From: Parapristionchus giblindavisi
Taxonomy: Eukaryota; Nematoda; Chromadorea; Rhabditida; Diplogasteridae
Assembly (NCBI GenBank): GCA_943737045.1
Contig: CALSFV010000046.1
Span: forward strand, 186,001-250,000
Direction: 5' to 3'
Length of the DNA stretch: 64,000 nt
Each line of letters starts with the position of its first letter. The first letter of the stretch is position 1. The position numbers were made by a program, and so were the translations under genes. Of the stretch, positions 24,270 to 36,883 are shown in pieces. Below the pieces are notes generated by a model. It was given only the letters and a program-made list of their open reading frames with translations, had not been told where the DNA came from and did not search any database.

Positions 24270-25025
24270 CTATGCGCGTTCATAAAGTCATTTCACGAAT
24301 GTTCCCATTGAGGGACTTTCCTGCAGATAATATGCTTGCGACGCGTAATCATAGAAACTCAGTTATGGGATTTTACCAATTGAATTTAACGAAATCAGAA
24401 GAAGGATGGTATTTCTAGGAAGAAGAAGGATGGTATTTCCAGATTGTTGAGAGTGCTCACATTCCACGTTAACCAAAATTTTAGAGTATTAGTACAGTGA
24501 AAAATATTAGCCACTCCATAAGCGTTGTTGGTTTGCAGTGCTACTTATATTGTCAAGGTTGGGCGTTCTATCCTCCTTTAGAGCAATGATTTTAAAATAA
24601 TGATTTTAACCATATTAACGATGCTTTCTCACTGTAGGCATAGTGTCACCAGCAAGAGTTATTTCTAGCCAACCGCAATACATATGATAAAGTGATACTA
24701 GTTGAATAAGATTCTTCTGAACTAGTATGTTTTAAAGTTATGCCGCTTTTTGGTTGATCTTTGGACAATTTGTATCTGATTAACACTGAAATTTAATTAT
24801 TTGATCATAGAACTATCTCACATGGTTTAAAAGGGATCTCTTATTCTTTGTTCAAAAGTTCTCACAGCATTGTACAGGAGAAGAAATGAGAGTCATTGAA
24901 GACTTTCGTAAATTGATTACACAAGTGTTTATATTGAGGGACTTTACAAGTCGAGAATATACTTGCAAATGAAGACGCGTAATCACGTCATGGAAGCTCA
25001 GTGATGGTATTTTAACAACTGAAGA
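24270..25025 (+). repeat. Pair of diverged direct repeats, about 625 bp apart
   Basis: The segment near 24280-24380 and the one near 24905-25020 share ordered blocks. These are ATTGAGGGACTTT (24308 and 24933), then AATATGCTTGC / AATATACTTGC, GACGCGTAATCA in both, CTCAGTTATGG / CTCAGTGATGG, and GGGATTTTACCAATTGAA / GGTATTTTAACAACTGAA. Similarity is roughly 70 percent by eye. A small tandem duplication of GAAGAAGGATGGTATTTC lies at about 24399-24440. The blocks are non-coding and of unknown origin. Confidence 0.7.
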
Positions 25026-26281
25026 AGAATCAAGGGTTTTTCCTCGTAATAGGCATGACTTTATTGTCTAAAATACTTTGTACCACGTTTTGAAATAGTT
25101 TCACTATTACTTTACGAATAGTCGCGCGAATTTCGTTCTCTGTACTTAAGAATTACTTAAGGCTCAATGATTGAAACATGCAGTTGATATCAACATGAAC
25201 ATGTTTCAAGGAAGATCCATTTTATTTATATTATACCAATAAACACTATTCATCATAACAAATGAAGTGCAAGAAAGAAAAAAAGGAAGATAATTATATA
25301 CGACTATCCCCTCAAAGTGAAGGATTAAATAAAACCAACCTACCATAAATCCCTGAAAAATTTGTAAAAGTGCCAAAAGAAGTCTGCTCGCGCGCTAACA
25401 CCACATATACTCTTGTGGTACAAGCCATTACTGTATTTTAAAACTTAGAAATTGAGTGGTAAGCCGGATCTCGCTGCTGGCCTTTATTATAAACAAATAG
25501 ATCAGGGGAATGATGCGCATACGTCTGAACGCACCAGCCAGCATATGTCGATTGTATTGATAAGTCGTTAGAAAGTAATTGAAGAATCTTACAGTTTCCA
25601 TTCATACGCAATGACAAAATACGAGCGAACATTCTATAGTCATTTTGGAAAGGAAGGAGCTGTCCAATATTAATGTATAAGATCAAGACAGCTGCTAAAC
25701 TCTGCTGTTTTACGTAAATGTTTGAGAATAAATGTAAATATGAAGTGAAATCAACAATGCTCCAAACGACAAAATAAGCGTTATCAACATTTTAACAGTT
25801 CGTATGGTTTGTATAAGTTGATTCATAGCATGACATTGTATCTCGAAGCAGATCGGCTTGACATTATAATGGAAGAATCATATGAAAATATTTATAACAA
25901 CGGCATATCTGCCATTTTGGTAATTTCATCCACTGGAATCTCATTGTATCTAACAAGAGGTGTTTGGCTAAAAACTGGCGATCTGGTCGAATACTTCCTT
26001 TGTTTTGTGATATGAGCTCATTAATTTTGGCTCATGAACATTGAAAAAACCTTAAATTCGCGTATTTGCAGCACTGCCTAGGTGTATATTCAAGGTGGTA
26101 TGTCTTCCTCTCGCTACAAAAGCTCTTTGAAATAACACTTCTTAACGCACTCATAGTATTCAGCATATAGTTGCCACCTTCCTCTACTTTCACATTTGGC
26201 TTGTAGATTGTGAGGTGCGAGTACAAACTATCTAAAACGGTTCCTATCGACGGAGTAAATCATGATATAAAATATAAACAG
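25026..26281. other. AT-rich non-coding stretch (left arm)
   Basis: Several open frames of 60-82 codons occur, but none has a recognisable domain or start context. An exact 25-bp sequence beginning CACTCATAGTATTCAGCATA at 26148 recurs at 26465. Nothing else is identified. The mirror is about 34000-35255. Confidence 0.45.
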
Positions 26282-27090
26282 ATTGATGAAAGGCTCACAA
26301 AGACACACATTAATAAAATAAAAGAACTTGCATTGAGTGTTCATTGCAGGACTTTTAGTGAGTGTTCACTACCATCATAAACAGATATGCACCTTAGGAA
26401 GCGTAGCCATGTAATAGGTTTCTTGGTCTTAAACATATTTTGGTTTATATGACTGTACACCAGACACTCATAGTATTCAGCATATAGTTAACAGCGTAGT
26501 ATTCTATAAGCAGATGTGTCATATCTGAATTACAGTACTGCCGTTACTGACAAAATACTGGGAGAGACAGAACAAGTGATCTAAGAAGCAACTAAAACAA
26601 GTGAGTTAGAATATATGCTCAGTGCACACTTGCCACCTCATGATATGTCTTAGTATTGCCATTAAAGTAATTGATTTCTGAATGATTGACAGTAAGAGGC
26701 ATAATATGGTCATACAGAAGAAATCAACGTTTAATGAGTGAATAAACATCTCTAACAAGAAGGACCATGTAGAACAAGGCAACCAAACAATTTTTTATCG
26801 AGCTCAAATTGATGAAAGCGTCGAAAGAGACATGCTTGAATAAAAATGTGGGTGATGTACCATGAAATCTTCACAAACAACGTTGCAGATGAGCCATATT
26901 TAGAAATACAAACAGCGGTGTGCGTTATGAAGCTTATTGTTAGTCATGAATTAGGTGGATGGATCTTGTGCATAATTGGGGTTATATGTCTGTACACCAT
27001 ACGCGAACTATTGAACAACATTGAATCGTTTATGCAGATCTGTTATATCTCTATTGTTGTACAGCCGTTTCTCATAAAAACACTTCTCAT
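26282..27090 (+). repeat. Pair of diverged direct repeats, about 530 bp apart
   Basis: Copy 1 (about 26280-26560) and copy 2 (about 26809-27090) share, in order: ATTGATGAAAG; AAACAG followed by GAAGCGTAG / GAAGCTTAT; GGTTTATATGACTGTACACC (26442) / GGTTATATGTCTGTACACC (26980); and GCAGATGTGTCATATCTG / GCAGATCTGTTATATCTC with TACTGCCGTT / TACAGCCGTT. Identity is about 65 percent. The GAAGCGTAG block also faintly resembles GACGCGTAA of the 24.3-25.0 kb pair, so all four may be one old repeat family. A 124-codon open frame at 26846-27220 lies in copy 2 and is not preserved in copy 1. Confidence 0.6.
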
Positions 27091-29441
27091 AAAAAGAACT
27101 TCTATTACTTTTGACGTATCACAACATATTTTTTTCTTTCTTATGAATCACAACACATTGCACCGTGTCCTATCTTTACATACAGCTAAACGTCGGACAA
27201 TGGAGAGGTACACATTATAAAGTGATATGATGCACATGATGGAAACTCCTTTTCCATAGATAATTGTGAGTATTGAATACAGTGACTTTTACCAAAGTTT
27301 AGAATTTATCCAAATTACGTAGATCTGATATCTTCAATGCATAGAGATATTACATATATATAAAAGTCTTGCATGTATTGATAATGTTGTGGCCATTTAT
27401 GGATCATTCTACCTTGGAGAGGTTTTAGGTAGCTCTATGAGTTGTATCTGACTGGAGAAATTGAGTAACTGAGCGCCTGAGATGATGGATAAAGGAGAAC
27501 GGGAAAGGGTTCAATGGAAATGATAGTTGAAAACACCGGTCTGTGGTGTGATAGATAGTATTGAATCGGTGTAGATCACAATGTGCGTGAAAACTCACAA
27601 TAGTGTATTTTGATAGGAATGCATAAGCGCAAGCATGCAGATGTTATAGTGTTATTCGTCAGCTCAGAATATCTAAAGTAGAATGGTATACATTTTCAAA
27701 TATCACATCACCTAGAAGTTATACTTTCCAATGTCCCAACTGTTCCTTTATATACTACTGGTCACTCAATCATTAGGTATTCGATGTACTGTCAAAAGAG
27801 ATATTTCCGTAAAAATCAGCAATCATTGTTTTGAGGCCTGATGTAAATATGCCTACTTTTGAATGGGGTAGGCTTAAGAGCTTTCTTTCTGTTATTTACC
27901 CGTTAGTCTCCTTCCTATTCTATTTGCAACTAGAAATCACTCTTTCTCTCAAACATCTATGTAGACATCCTAGATGACACATCAACGTCATCCAAATTTA
28001 TACAGCAATGAAATTTGTCCACAATGAGTAGCACAATCATACTTGAACATACTATAAACATTACAACGCTGATCATCTGAGAGCTTTTTTCGTCTTCTTT
28101 TCACACACTTCCAGTAGATAGCATCGAATAATAATTAGAATAGAATTACTGAAAACATGGAGGGATGTTCAATTTGTTGTTGTTATCTAAGAATGTAAAA
28201 ACCTTGACGACAGATTGATTATAGTAACGAGAGTATACACAGCCATATTCTAAGAGATTACAAATTTGATGATTACATGTCAAAAACTCTCTGGTGGTTG
28301 AATAGTTATGTTAAAGTATAACTTTCGATCGTATACAATATTGTAGTCTACCATTCGTATTCTCAATATAATGGTGTGATCTTTGATATTATGAGCTATG
28401 AGTGCATTTATCGAGACGAAACTAAATCGGCTGTGAGGTAAATCATAACGTGGACTATTTATGGTGTGATGCTAGACGGTTAACCATGCGAGATTTAGTT
28501 GTTTGCATGTGTATAATGAATCAAGTTGGCATCTCCTTTAGTCTATATTAGTAGCCATCCCTTATAAAAATGTCAGCTGAAAGACTTGTGAACTTATCTA
28601 TGTGTCTTCGTTGGGTACGCAACATGTGATGCAGCATGATCAATTACAATAAACGCCATATACAACATGTAATGTAATTGTAACAGTGAACATATGCTAA
28701 AATTGGAACCGTACAGAGAAGATTAACATCATACTGTTCGATGACGCAAATAGTGTCGTTAATTATATATTCAATATGTTCAAACATGAAACAAAAGATG
28801 GCATATGAAAATAGTTTAAAAATGGTTCAGTACATGCAATATAAGTACATCCAATCATTTATATGCTAATAATCGTGAAATAATTGTTGTTCTTTCTAGT
28901 CCTGACGAACGGAGGTCACCAATGTCTTGTCTAATTCCCTTATGAGAAGGGTATGCAGGCCCCAGTAAAAGAAATAGTCTCAGTACTGTCATACCATCGT
29001 ATCGGTGTGCATATCAACTTGTTGATAAAAAAATATCGGATTTGTGAATCTTCTTATTGCCCCTAGATAGAACCACTAAAATCGTATGGACAGGTGTTAA
29101 ATTGTGGGTGAGGTATCGCTGAATAAGAATCGTGTCAACATATTCGAAAATAATGAGGACTGAATCGGATGTGGTTGAGATGCTCTAGCCTTCTGTAGGA
29201 AGTACATCAATTCGAAATGCTTTGTTCAAGTGAATAGTATGTCAATGGTTACATGGATTTGTTCCAACATCTTCCAGTTCGTCTGTACATATTTACTCGA
29301 ATACTCGCCGTATGTGGCGCAATCGTAGTAGAGGAGAGATTCATCTCAGCATTACAAGCTTACAGAACACCACAGATTCATTGATTTCATGATATTTTGA
29401 GGTGCGCCCCTCACGTTTGAGAAGGACAACTATAGAGTCAT
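27091..29441. other. AT-rich non-coding inner part of left arm
   Basis: No gene, RNA gene or strong repeat is visible in these 2.3 kb. All frames are closed frequently. The phrase TGGTGTGAT recurs at about 27544, 28371 and 28462, near ATCGGTGT / ATCGGCTGTG, hinting at further diverged repeats, but I could not align them convincingly. The arm ends at 29441. Confidence 0.5.
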
Positions 29442-30841
29442 CTGTTTTCGTAAACTCATAGATGAGAAAATTGCTAGCTATTTCTTATTTTTCCTTCTCG
29501 GAGAGATATTTTTCTTCATTCAAGAAAACTCCAAATTGTTCATCGAAGTACAAATGAAAACGTTGTTACAGTCCACTTGGATTACCGAACTGTACCTCCA
29601 GACATTACAAACTCTTCCAAAAGAGTTTTACGATGTTGATCCTGTCTGTTGATAGAAAAGACGTGAGTGCAAGGACGAGAGTAGTCGAACCGACCACAGA
29701 TCGAAAAATATGCATACCACGACAATATGACAAGAGTAAAACTTGAATTTTAACGGTTGCTATTGTTTCGAAAATGTGAAACATCTCGAATTATTATTTT
29801 TTAAGCGTCTTATAAATGACCTAATGTATTCTTGAATATACAGATACTCAAGTTTATACACTCACGGTGAACTATCTCAAACAATCAGTGGCGAATTAAG
29901 GTCAGGCAATACGAGTTAATGGACAAATACATGCAAGTACAATCCACAAGACGCCCTACTTGCGCTACCTGGACATGATTTCACTCATTGTCTTTACTAC
30001 CTCCTTGTCCTTGTCCTTCATTGGGAGACGTGCAACCTCTGCCTTATTTGATTTTCTTACCTTGACACATTTTCTAAGAACGGCTTTAAGACTGCAACTG
30101 TCACACATATGAGACTCTCCAGTATGGTTCTCTCCGAAACAATTCAGCTAGATAATCACTATCTAAGTCGTTTGCCGTGATATTGCGTTTTGCCACGTTT
30201 TTCCTGATCTGCTAATCAACATTCTGTATACTAGATCAACGAAAACTTTATCAATCGAACAGCTAAACCACTTCTTCAACAGCACAGCTACTTAGATCAT
30301 AGTAACATTAATGTTTAGATTATTTTTGGGGTTTTCGTAAGTATGAAATACTGTAGCGCTTGACAAAATATAGGAATACTATCGCATGACATCATATTTT
30401 ATTACCTTGTTTACTCAAACTGAACATCTCAGATCAATGCTATGCCAGTAATAATTCAAGCCCACGGTCCTGAAGGCCTAATCTTTTCTTAGGACCTACT
30501 TTAATCATGTAGAAGTTAGTAGTTTAGTAACAAGGTGTAGTACATAAAGCATGATGCCTATAGCAAAGTATGAGGAGAGGAAAGAAGGATTAATATACAA
30601 AGAATCCCTACTCTTGTTGACACTCGATAGATGCATTGATATATTTCCTTACAAATCTTGAAAAAGAGTGTACAACTGCAAAACAAACGATCCAATCATT
30701 AGTTTTCTAGTCTAGATCGATAGAATGAATGCTTTAAAGACCATTCACTTGAGGTGTCCAAAATTAATTATTTGGTGAAATTTAGTATAATATATACAAA
30801 GGATTATTGTTTACACTCATCGTATGTGTTGTCTAAAACAT
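29442..30841. other. Central spacer of the palindrome (1.4 kb, unpaired)
   Basis: The only part of the element without an inverted partner. For about the first 25 bases (29442-29466 against 30820-30841) a weak inverted similarity continues (CTGTTTTCG against the complement of GTCTAAAACA, then CATAGATGAG against the complement of CTCATCG). After that the two sides are unrelated. One exon-like stretch lies on the minus strand at 29965-30211. Apart from that the spacer is AT-rich and closed in all frames. Confidence 0.8.
29965..30211 (-). pseudogene. Exon-like relic with HTGE...CxxC motif in the spacer
   Basis: Reading the minus strand, the frame 30147 to 29965 (60 codons and stop) contains HTGESHMCDSC, which recalls the HTGEKPYxCxxC linker and first knuckle of C2H2 zinc fingers. 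The expected F, L and two H of a full finger are absent. After the lysine codon at 30061-30063 comes GTAAGA, a good splice-donor consensus. A second frame, 30211 to 30101, is open for 36 codons and contains NDLDSDYLAELFRREPYWRV, which also looks protein-like; it begins just after TAGCAG. The two frames overlap, so at most one is right locally, or a frameshift separates them. This may be a decayed host or transposon exon, or chance. Confidence 0.25.
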
Positions 30842-33193
30842 ATGACTCTATAGTTGTCCTTCTCAAACGTGAGGGGCGCACCTCAAAATATCATGAAATC
30901 AATGAATCTCTGGTGTTCTGTAAGCTTGTAATGCTGAGATGAATCTCTCCTCTACTACGATTGCGCCACATACGGCGAGTATTCGAGTAAATATGTACAG
31001 ACGAACTGGAAGATGTTGGAACAAATCCATGTAACCATTGACATACTATTCACTTGAACAAAGCATTTCGAATTGATGTACTTCCTACAGAAGGCTAGAG
31101 CATCTCAACCACATCCGATTCAGTCCTCATTACTTTCGAATATGTTGACACGATTCTTATTCAGCGATACCTCACCCACAATTTAACACCTGTCCATACG
31201 ATTTTAGTGGTTCTATCTAGGGGCAATAAGAAGATTCACAAATCCGATATTTTTTTATCAACAAGTTGATATGCACACCGATACGATGGTATGACAGTAC
31301 TGAGACTATTTCTTTTACTGGGGCCTGCATACCCTTCTCATAAGGGAATTAGACAAGACATTGGTGACCTCCGTTCGTCAGGACTAGAAAGAACAACAAT
31401 TATTTCACGATTATTAGCATATAAATGATTGGATGTACTTATATTGCATGTACTGAACCATTTTTAAACTATTTTCATATGCCATCTTTTGTTTCATGTT
31501 TGAACATATTGAATATATAATTAACGACACTATTTGCGTCATCGAACAGTATGATGTTAATCTTCTCTGTACGGTTCCAATTTTAGCATATGTTCACTGT
31601 TACAATTACATTACATGTTGTATATGGCGTTTATTGTAATTGATCATGCTGCATCACATGTTGCGTACCCAACGAAGACACATAGATAAGTTCACAAGTC
31701 TTTCAGCTGACATTTTTATAAGGGATGGCTACTAATATAGACTAAAGGAGATGCCAACTTGATTCATTATACACATGCAAACAACTAAATCTCGCATGGT
31801 TAACCGTCTAGCATCACACCATAAATAGTCCACGTTATGATTTACCTCACAGCCGATTTAGTTTCGTCTCGATAAATGCACTCATAGCTCATAATATCAA
31901 AGATCACACCATTATATTGAGAATACGAATGGTAGACTACAATATTGTATACGATCGAAAGTTATACTTTAACATAACTATTCAACCACCAGAGAGTTTT
32001 TGACATGTAATCATCAAATTTGTAATCTCTTAGAATATGGCTGTGTATACTCTCGTTACTATAATCAATCTGTCGTCAAGGTTTTTACATTCTTAGATAA
32101 CAACAACAAATTGAACATCCCTCCATGTTTTCAGTAATTCTATTCTAATTATTATTCGATGCTATCTACTGGAAGTGTGTGAAAAGAAGACGAAAAAAGC
32201 TCTCAGATGATCAGCGTTGTAATGTTTATAGTATGTTCAAGTATGATTGTGCTACTCATTGTGGACAAATTTCATTGCTGTATAAATTTGGATGACGTTG
32301 ATGTGTCATCTAGGATGTCTACATAGATGTTTGAGAGAAAGAGTGATTTCTAGTTGCAAATAGAATAGGAAGGAGACTAACGGGTAAATAACAGAAAGAA
32401 AGCTCTTAAGCCTACCCCATTCAAAAGTAGGCATATTTACATCAGGCCTCAAAACAATGATTGCTGATTTTTACGGAAATATCTCTTTTGACAGTACATC
32501 GAATACCTAATGATTGAGTGACCAGTAGTATATAAAGGAACAGTTGGGACATTGGAAAGTATAACTTCTAGGTGATGTGATATTTGAAAATGTATACCAT
32601 TCTACTTTAGATATTCTGAGCTGACGAATAACACTATAACATCTGCATGCTTGCGCTTATGCATTCCTATCAAAATACACTATTGTGAGTTTTCACGCAC
32701 ATTGTGATCTACACCGATTCAATACTATCTATCACACCACAGACCGGTGTTTTCAACTATCATTTCCATTGAACCCTTTCCCGTTCTCCTTTATCCATCA
32801 TCTCAGGCGCTCAGTTACTCAATTTCTCCAGTCAGATACAACTCATAGAGCTACCTAAAACCTCTCCAAGGTAGAATGATCCATAAAATGGCCACAACAT
32901 TATCAATACATGCAAGACTTTTATATATATGTAATATCTCTATGCATTGAAGATATCAGATCTACGTAATTTGGATAAATTCTAAACTTTGGTAAAAGTC
33001 ACTGTATTCAATACTCACAATTATCTATGGAAAAGGAGTTTCCATCATGTGCATCATATCACTTTATAATGTGTACCTCTCCATTGTCCGACGTTTAGCT
33101 GTATGTAAAGATAGGACACGGTGCAATGTGTTGTGATTCATAAGAAAGAAAAAAATATGTTGTGATACGTCAAAAGTAATAGAAGTTCTTTTT

Positions 33194-33999
33194 ATGAGAA
33201 GTGTTTTTATGAGAAACGGCTGTACAACAATAGAGATATAACAGATCTGCATAAACGATTCAATGTTGTTCAATAGTTCGCGTATGGTGTACAGACATAT
33301 AACCCCAATTATGCACAAGATCCATCCACCTAATTCATGACTAACAATAAGCTTCATAACGCACACCGCTGTTTGTATTTCTAAATATGGCTCATCTGCA
33401 ACGTTGTTTGTGAAGATTTCATGGTACATCACCCACATTTTTATTCAAGCATGTCTCTTTCGACGCTTTCATCAATTTGAGCTCGATAAAAAATTGTTTG
33501 GTTGCCTTGTTCTACATGGTCCTTCTTGTTAGAGATGTTTATTCACTCATTAAACGTTGATTTCTTCTGTATGACCATATTATGCCTCTTACTGTCAATC
33601 ATTCAGAAATCAATTACTTTAATGGCAATACTAAGACATATCATGAGGTGGCAAGTGTGCACTGAGCATATATTCTAACTCACTTGTTTTAGTTGCTTCT
33701 TAGATCACTTGTTCTGTCTCTCCCAGTATTTTGTCAGTAACGGCAGTACTGTAATTCAGATATGACACATCTGCTTATAGAATACTACGCTGTTAACTAT
33801 ATGCTGAATACTATGAGTGTCTGGTGTACAGTCATATAAACCAAAATATGTTTAAGACCAAGAAACCTATTACATGGCTACGCTTCCTAAGGTGCATATC
33901 TGTTTATGATGGTAGTGAACACTCACTAAAAGTCCTGCAATGAACACTCAATGCAAGTTCTTTTATTTTATTAATGTGTGTCTTTGTCCTTTCATCAAT
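33194..33999 (-). repeat. Mirror copy of the ~530-bp diverged repeat pair
   Basis: Reverse complement of 26282-27090. This copy lacks three bases present in the left arm: it reads ...CTTTGTCCTTTCATCAATC near 33981-33999, where the left arm has GGCTCACAAAG. Confidence 0.6.
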
Positions 34000-35255
34000 C
34001 TGTTTATATTTTATATCATGATTTACTCCGTCGATAGGAACCGTTTTAGATAGTTTGTACTCGCACCTCACAATCTACAAGCCAAATGTGAAAGTAGAGG
34101 AAGGTGGCAACTATATGCTGAATACTATGAGTGCGTTAAGAAGTGTTATTTCAAAGAGCTTTTGTAGCGAGAGGAAGACATACCACCTTGAATATACACC
34201 TAGGCAGTGCTGCAAATACGCGAATTTAAGGTTTTTTCAATGTTCATGAGCCAAAATTAATGAGCTCATATCACAAAACAAAGGAAGTATTCGACCAGAT
34301 CGCCAGTTTTTAGCCAAACACCTCTTGTTAGATACAATGAGATTCCAGTGGATGAAATTACCAAAATGGCAGATATGCCGTTGTTATAAATATTTTCATA
34401 TGATTCTTCCATTATAATGTCAAGCCGATCTGCTTCGAGATACAATGTCATGCTATGAATCAACTTATACAAACCATACGAACTGTTAAAATGTTGATAA
34501 CGCTTATTTTGTCGTTTGGAGCATTGTTGATTTCACTTCATATTTACATTTATTCTCAAACATTTACGTAAAACAGCAGAGTTTAGCAGCTGTCTTGATC
34601 TTATACATTAATATTGGACAGCTCCTTCCTTTCCAAAATGACTATAGAATGTTCGCTCGTATTTTGTCATTGCGTATGAATGGAAACTGTAAGATTCTTC
34701 AATTACTTTCTAACGACTTATCAATACAATCGACATATGCTGGCTGGTGCGTTCAGACGTATGCGCATCATTCCCCTGATCTATTTGTTTATAATAAAGG
34801 CCAGCAGCGAGATCCGGCTTACCACTCAATTTCTAAGTTTTAAAATACAGTAATGGCTTGTACCACAAGAGTATATGTGGTGTTAGCGCGCGAGCAGACT
34901 TCTTTTGGCACTTTTACAAATTTTTCAGGGATTTATGGTAGGTTGGTTTTATTTAATCCTTCACTTTGAGGGGATAGTCGTATATAATTATCTTCCTTTT
35001 TTTCTTTCTTGCACTTCATTTGTTATGATGAATAGTGTTTATTGGTATAATATAAATAAAATGGATCTTCCTTGAAACATGTTCATGTTGATATCAACTG
35101 CATGTTTCAATCATTGAGCCTTAAGTAATTCTTAAGTACAGAGAACGAAATTCGCGCGACTATTCGTAAAGTAATAGTGAAACTATTTCAAAACGTGGTA
35201 CAAAGTATTTTAGACAATAAAGTCATGCCTATTACGAGGAAAAACCCTTGATTCT

Positions 35256-36012
35256 TCTTCAGTTGCTAAAATACCATCACTGAGCTTCCATGACGTGATT
35301 ACGCGTCTTCATTTGCAAGTATATTCTCGACTTGTAAAGTCCCTCAATATAAACACTTGTGTAATCAATTTACGAAAGTCTTCAATGACTCTCATTTCTT
35401 CTCCCTGTACAATGCTGTGAGAACTTTTGAACAAAGAATAAGAGATCCCTTTTAAACCATGTGAGATAGTTCTATGATCAAATAATTAAATTTCAGTGTT
35501 AATCAGATACAAATTGTCCAAAGATCAACCAAAAAGCGGCATAACTTTAAAACATACTAGTTCAGAAGAATCTTATTCAACTAGTATCACTTTATCATAT
35601 GTATTGCGGTTGGCTAGAAATAACTCTTGCTGGTGACACTATGCCTACAGTGAGAAAGCATCGTTAATATGGTTAAAATCATTATTTTAAAATCATTGCT
35701 CTAAAGGAGGATAGAACGCCCAACCTTGACAATATAAGTAGCACTGCAAACCAACAACGCTTATGGAGTGGCTAATATTTTTCACTGTACTAATACTCTA
35801 AAATTTTGGTTAACGTGGAATGTGAGCACTCTCAACAATCTGGAAATACCATCCTTCTTCTTCCTAGAAATACCATCCTTCTTCTGATTTCGTTAAATTC
35901 AATTGGTAAAATCCCATAACTGAGTTTCTATGATTACGCGTCGCAAGCATATTATCTGCAGGAAAGTCCCTCAATGGGAACATTCGTGAAATGACTTTAT
36001 GAACGCGCATAG
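35256..36012 (-). repeat. Mirror copy of the ~625-bp diverged repeat pair
   Basis: Reverse complement of 24270-25025. The substitution at 35266 (C, against A at 25015 on the left) lies inside it. The blocks AAAGTCCCTCAAT (about 35337 and 35963) and TGATTACGCGTC (about 35297 and 35931) mark the two copies. Confidence 0.7.
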
Positions 36013-36883
36013 GTGGCAATACAGAGATCGGCTATGATAGCAAATTGGTGAGACTACATCTTCCCTTATTCGTTAACTTGGTTTTCTTCTTTATTTTATT
36101 GTTATTACTATCCTTACATATCCCTCTCAATGGTATGATCATCTTATGAGAAAAGTATAAAAGCGTAATCGATGACTGGAAAACTGAATCTGTCTTTGAT
36201 TTACGTTTCTATTTAACTATCTTTATCTAACTCTATTTCCCCCCCTTCATGGCTCTCTCTATTTCTATGTCTGCAGAATTATGTGACCGGGATTTGTAAG
36301 AAGGAAAAATCGGCAATATAATGTAATCCCTCCATCATCTAATCGCTAATGTGATGTTCAAAAGTAATGAAAAGGAAAAAAGTGAGAGAGTATGCAAAAA
36401 CAATTTTCTCGCTTTTTATTGTATTTTGGCAACTATTGAATCTAATATACGAGATCCCTATCAAACAATATCAGACATATGAATGGAGTCATCATTAGGC
36501 ACGGTGAAATTTTATTAAGTCGATGAAAGACCGCACATATCTCGATGAAGACTATAGGATTTTGGCATTCTCTTTATAGTATAAATAGATGCTACCATAC
36601 TGATCATCATAACCAAACGCTATGCAATCTTTGAGAATTTCGTGAAAAGGAGTAAGTTATGCTTCTGTATGCACTGTCTTATGTCAGTAAAAACTAGTGC
36701 TAGGGGCAGAGCCAAAAATTGTTTTACTTCTGAGCGTTTTATTTCAGTAGAATTACGCTAGCGCGGATGTCCTATGTCAGTAATAATATGACTAAAATGT
36801 GTAGATTCTAATTTTGATGATTGTTCCACGTTCCCCTAAGCGCTTCCATTTATTTAGGAGATGAATGTTTAGTAACTGCTTTA

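Larger units (their letters stand above)
19868..29441 (+). repeat. Left terminal inverted repeat arm
   Basis: Base-pairs with 30842-40416. The sum of paired coordinates is 60284 at the outer end. It becomes 60282 after the (CT)n tract (right arm 2 bp longer), 60281 after about 24880 (one extra G in the right arm, paired near 35401), 60284 after about 26296 (three extra bases on the left) and 60283 after about 27395 (one extra base on the right, near 32887). Substitutions I found are 23394/36888, 25015/35266, 29150/31133 and 29373/30910. That is about eight differences in 9.57 kb, or about 99.9 percent identity, from reading by eye; a few more may have been missed. Confidence 0.95.

Noticed and set aside
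26846..27220. 124-codon frame (MWVMYHEIFTNNVADEPYLE...) and its mirror at 33064-33438
   Set aside because: No recognisable domain. It lies within one copy of a diverged repeat whose sister copy (26282-26560) has many stops in that region. Identity between arms reflects the palindrome, not selection.
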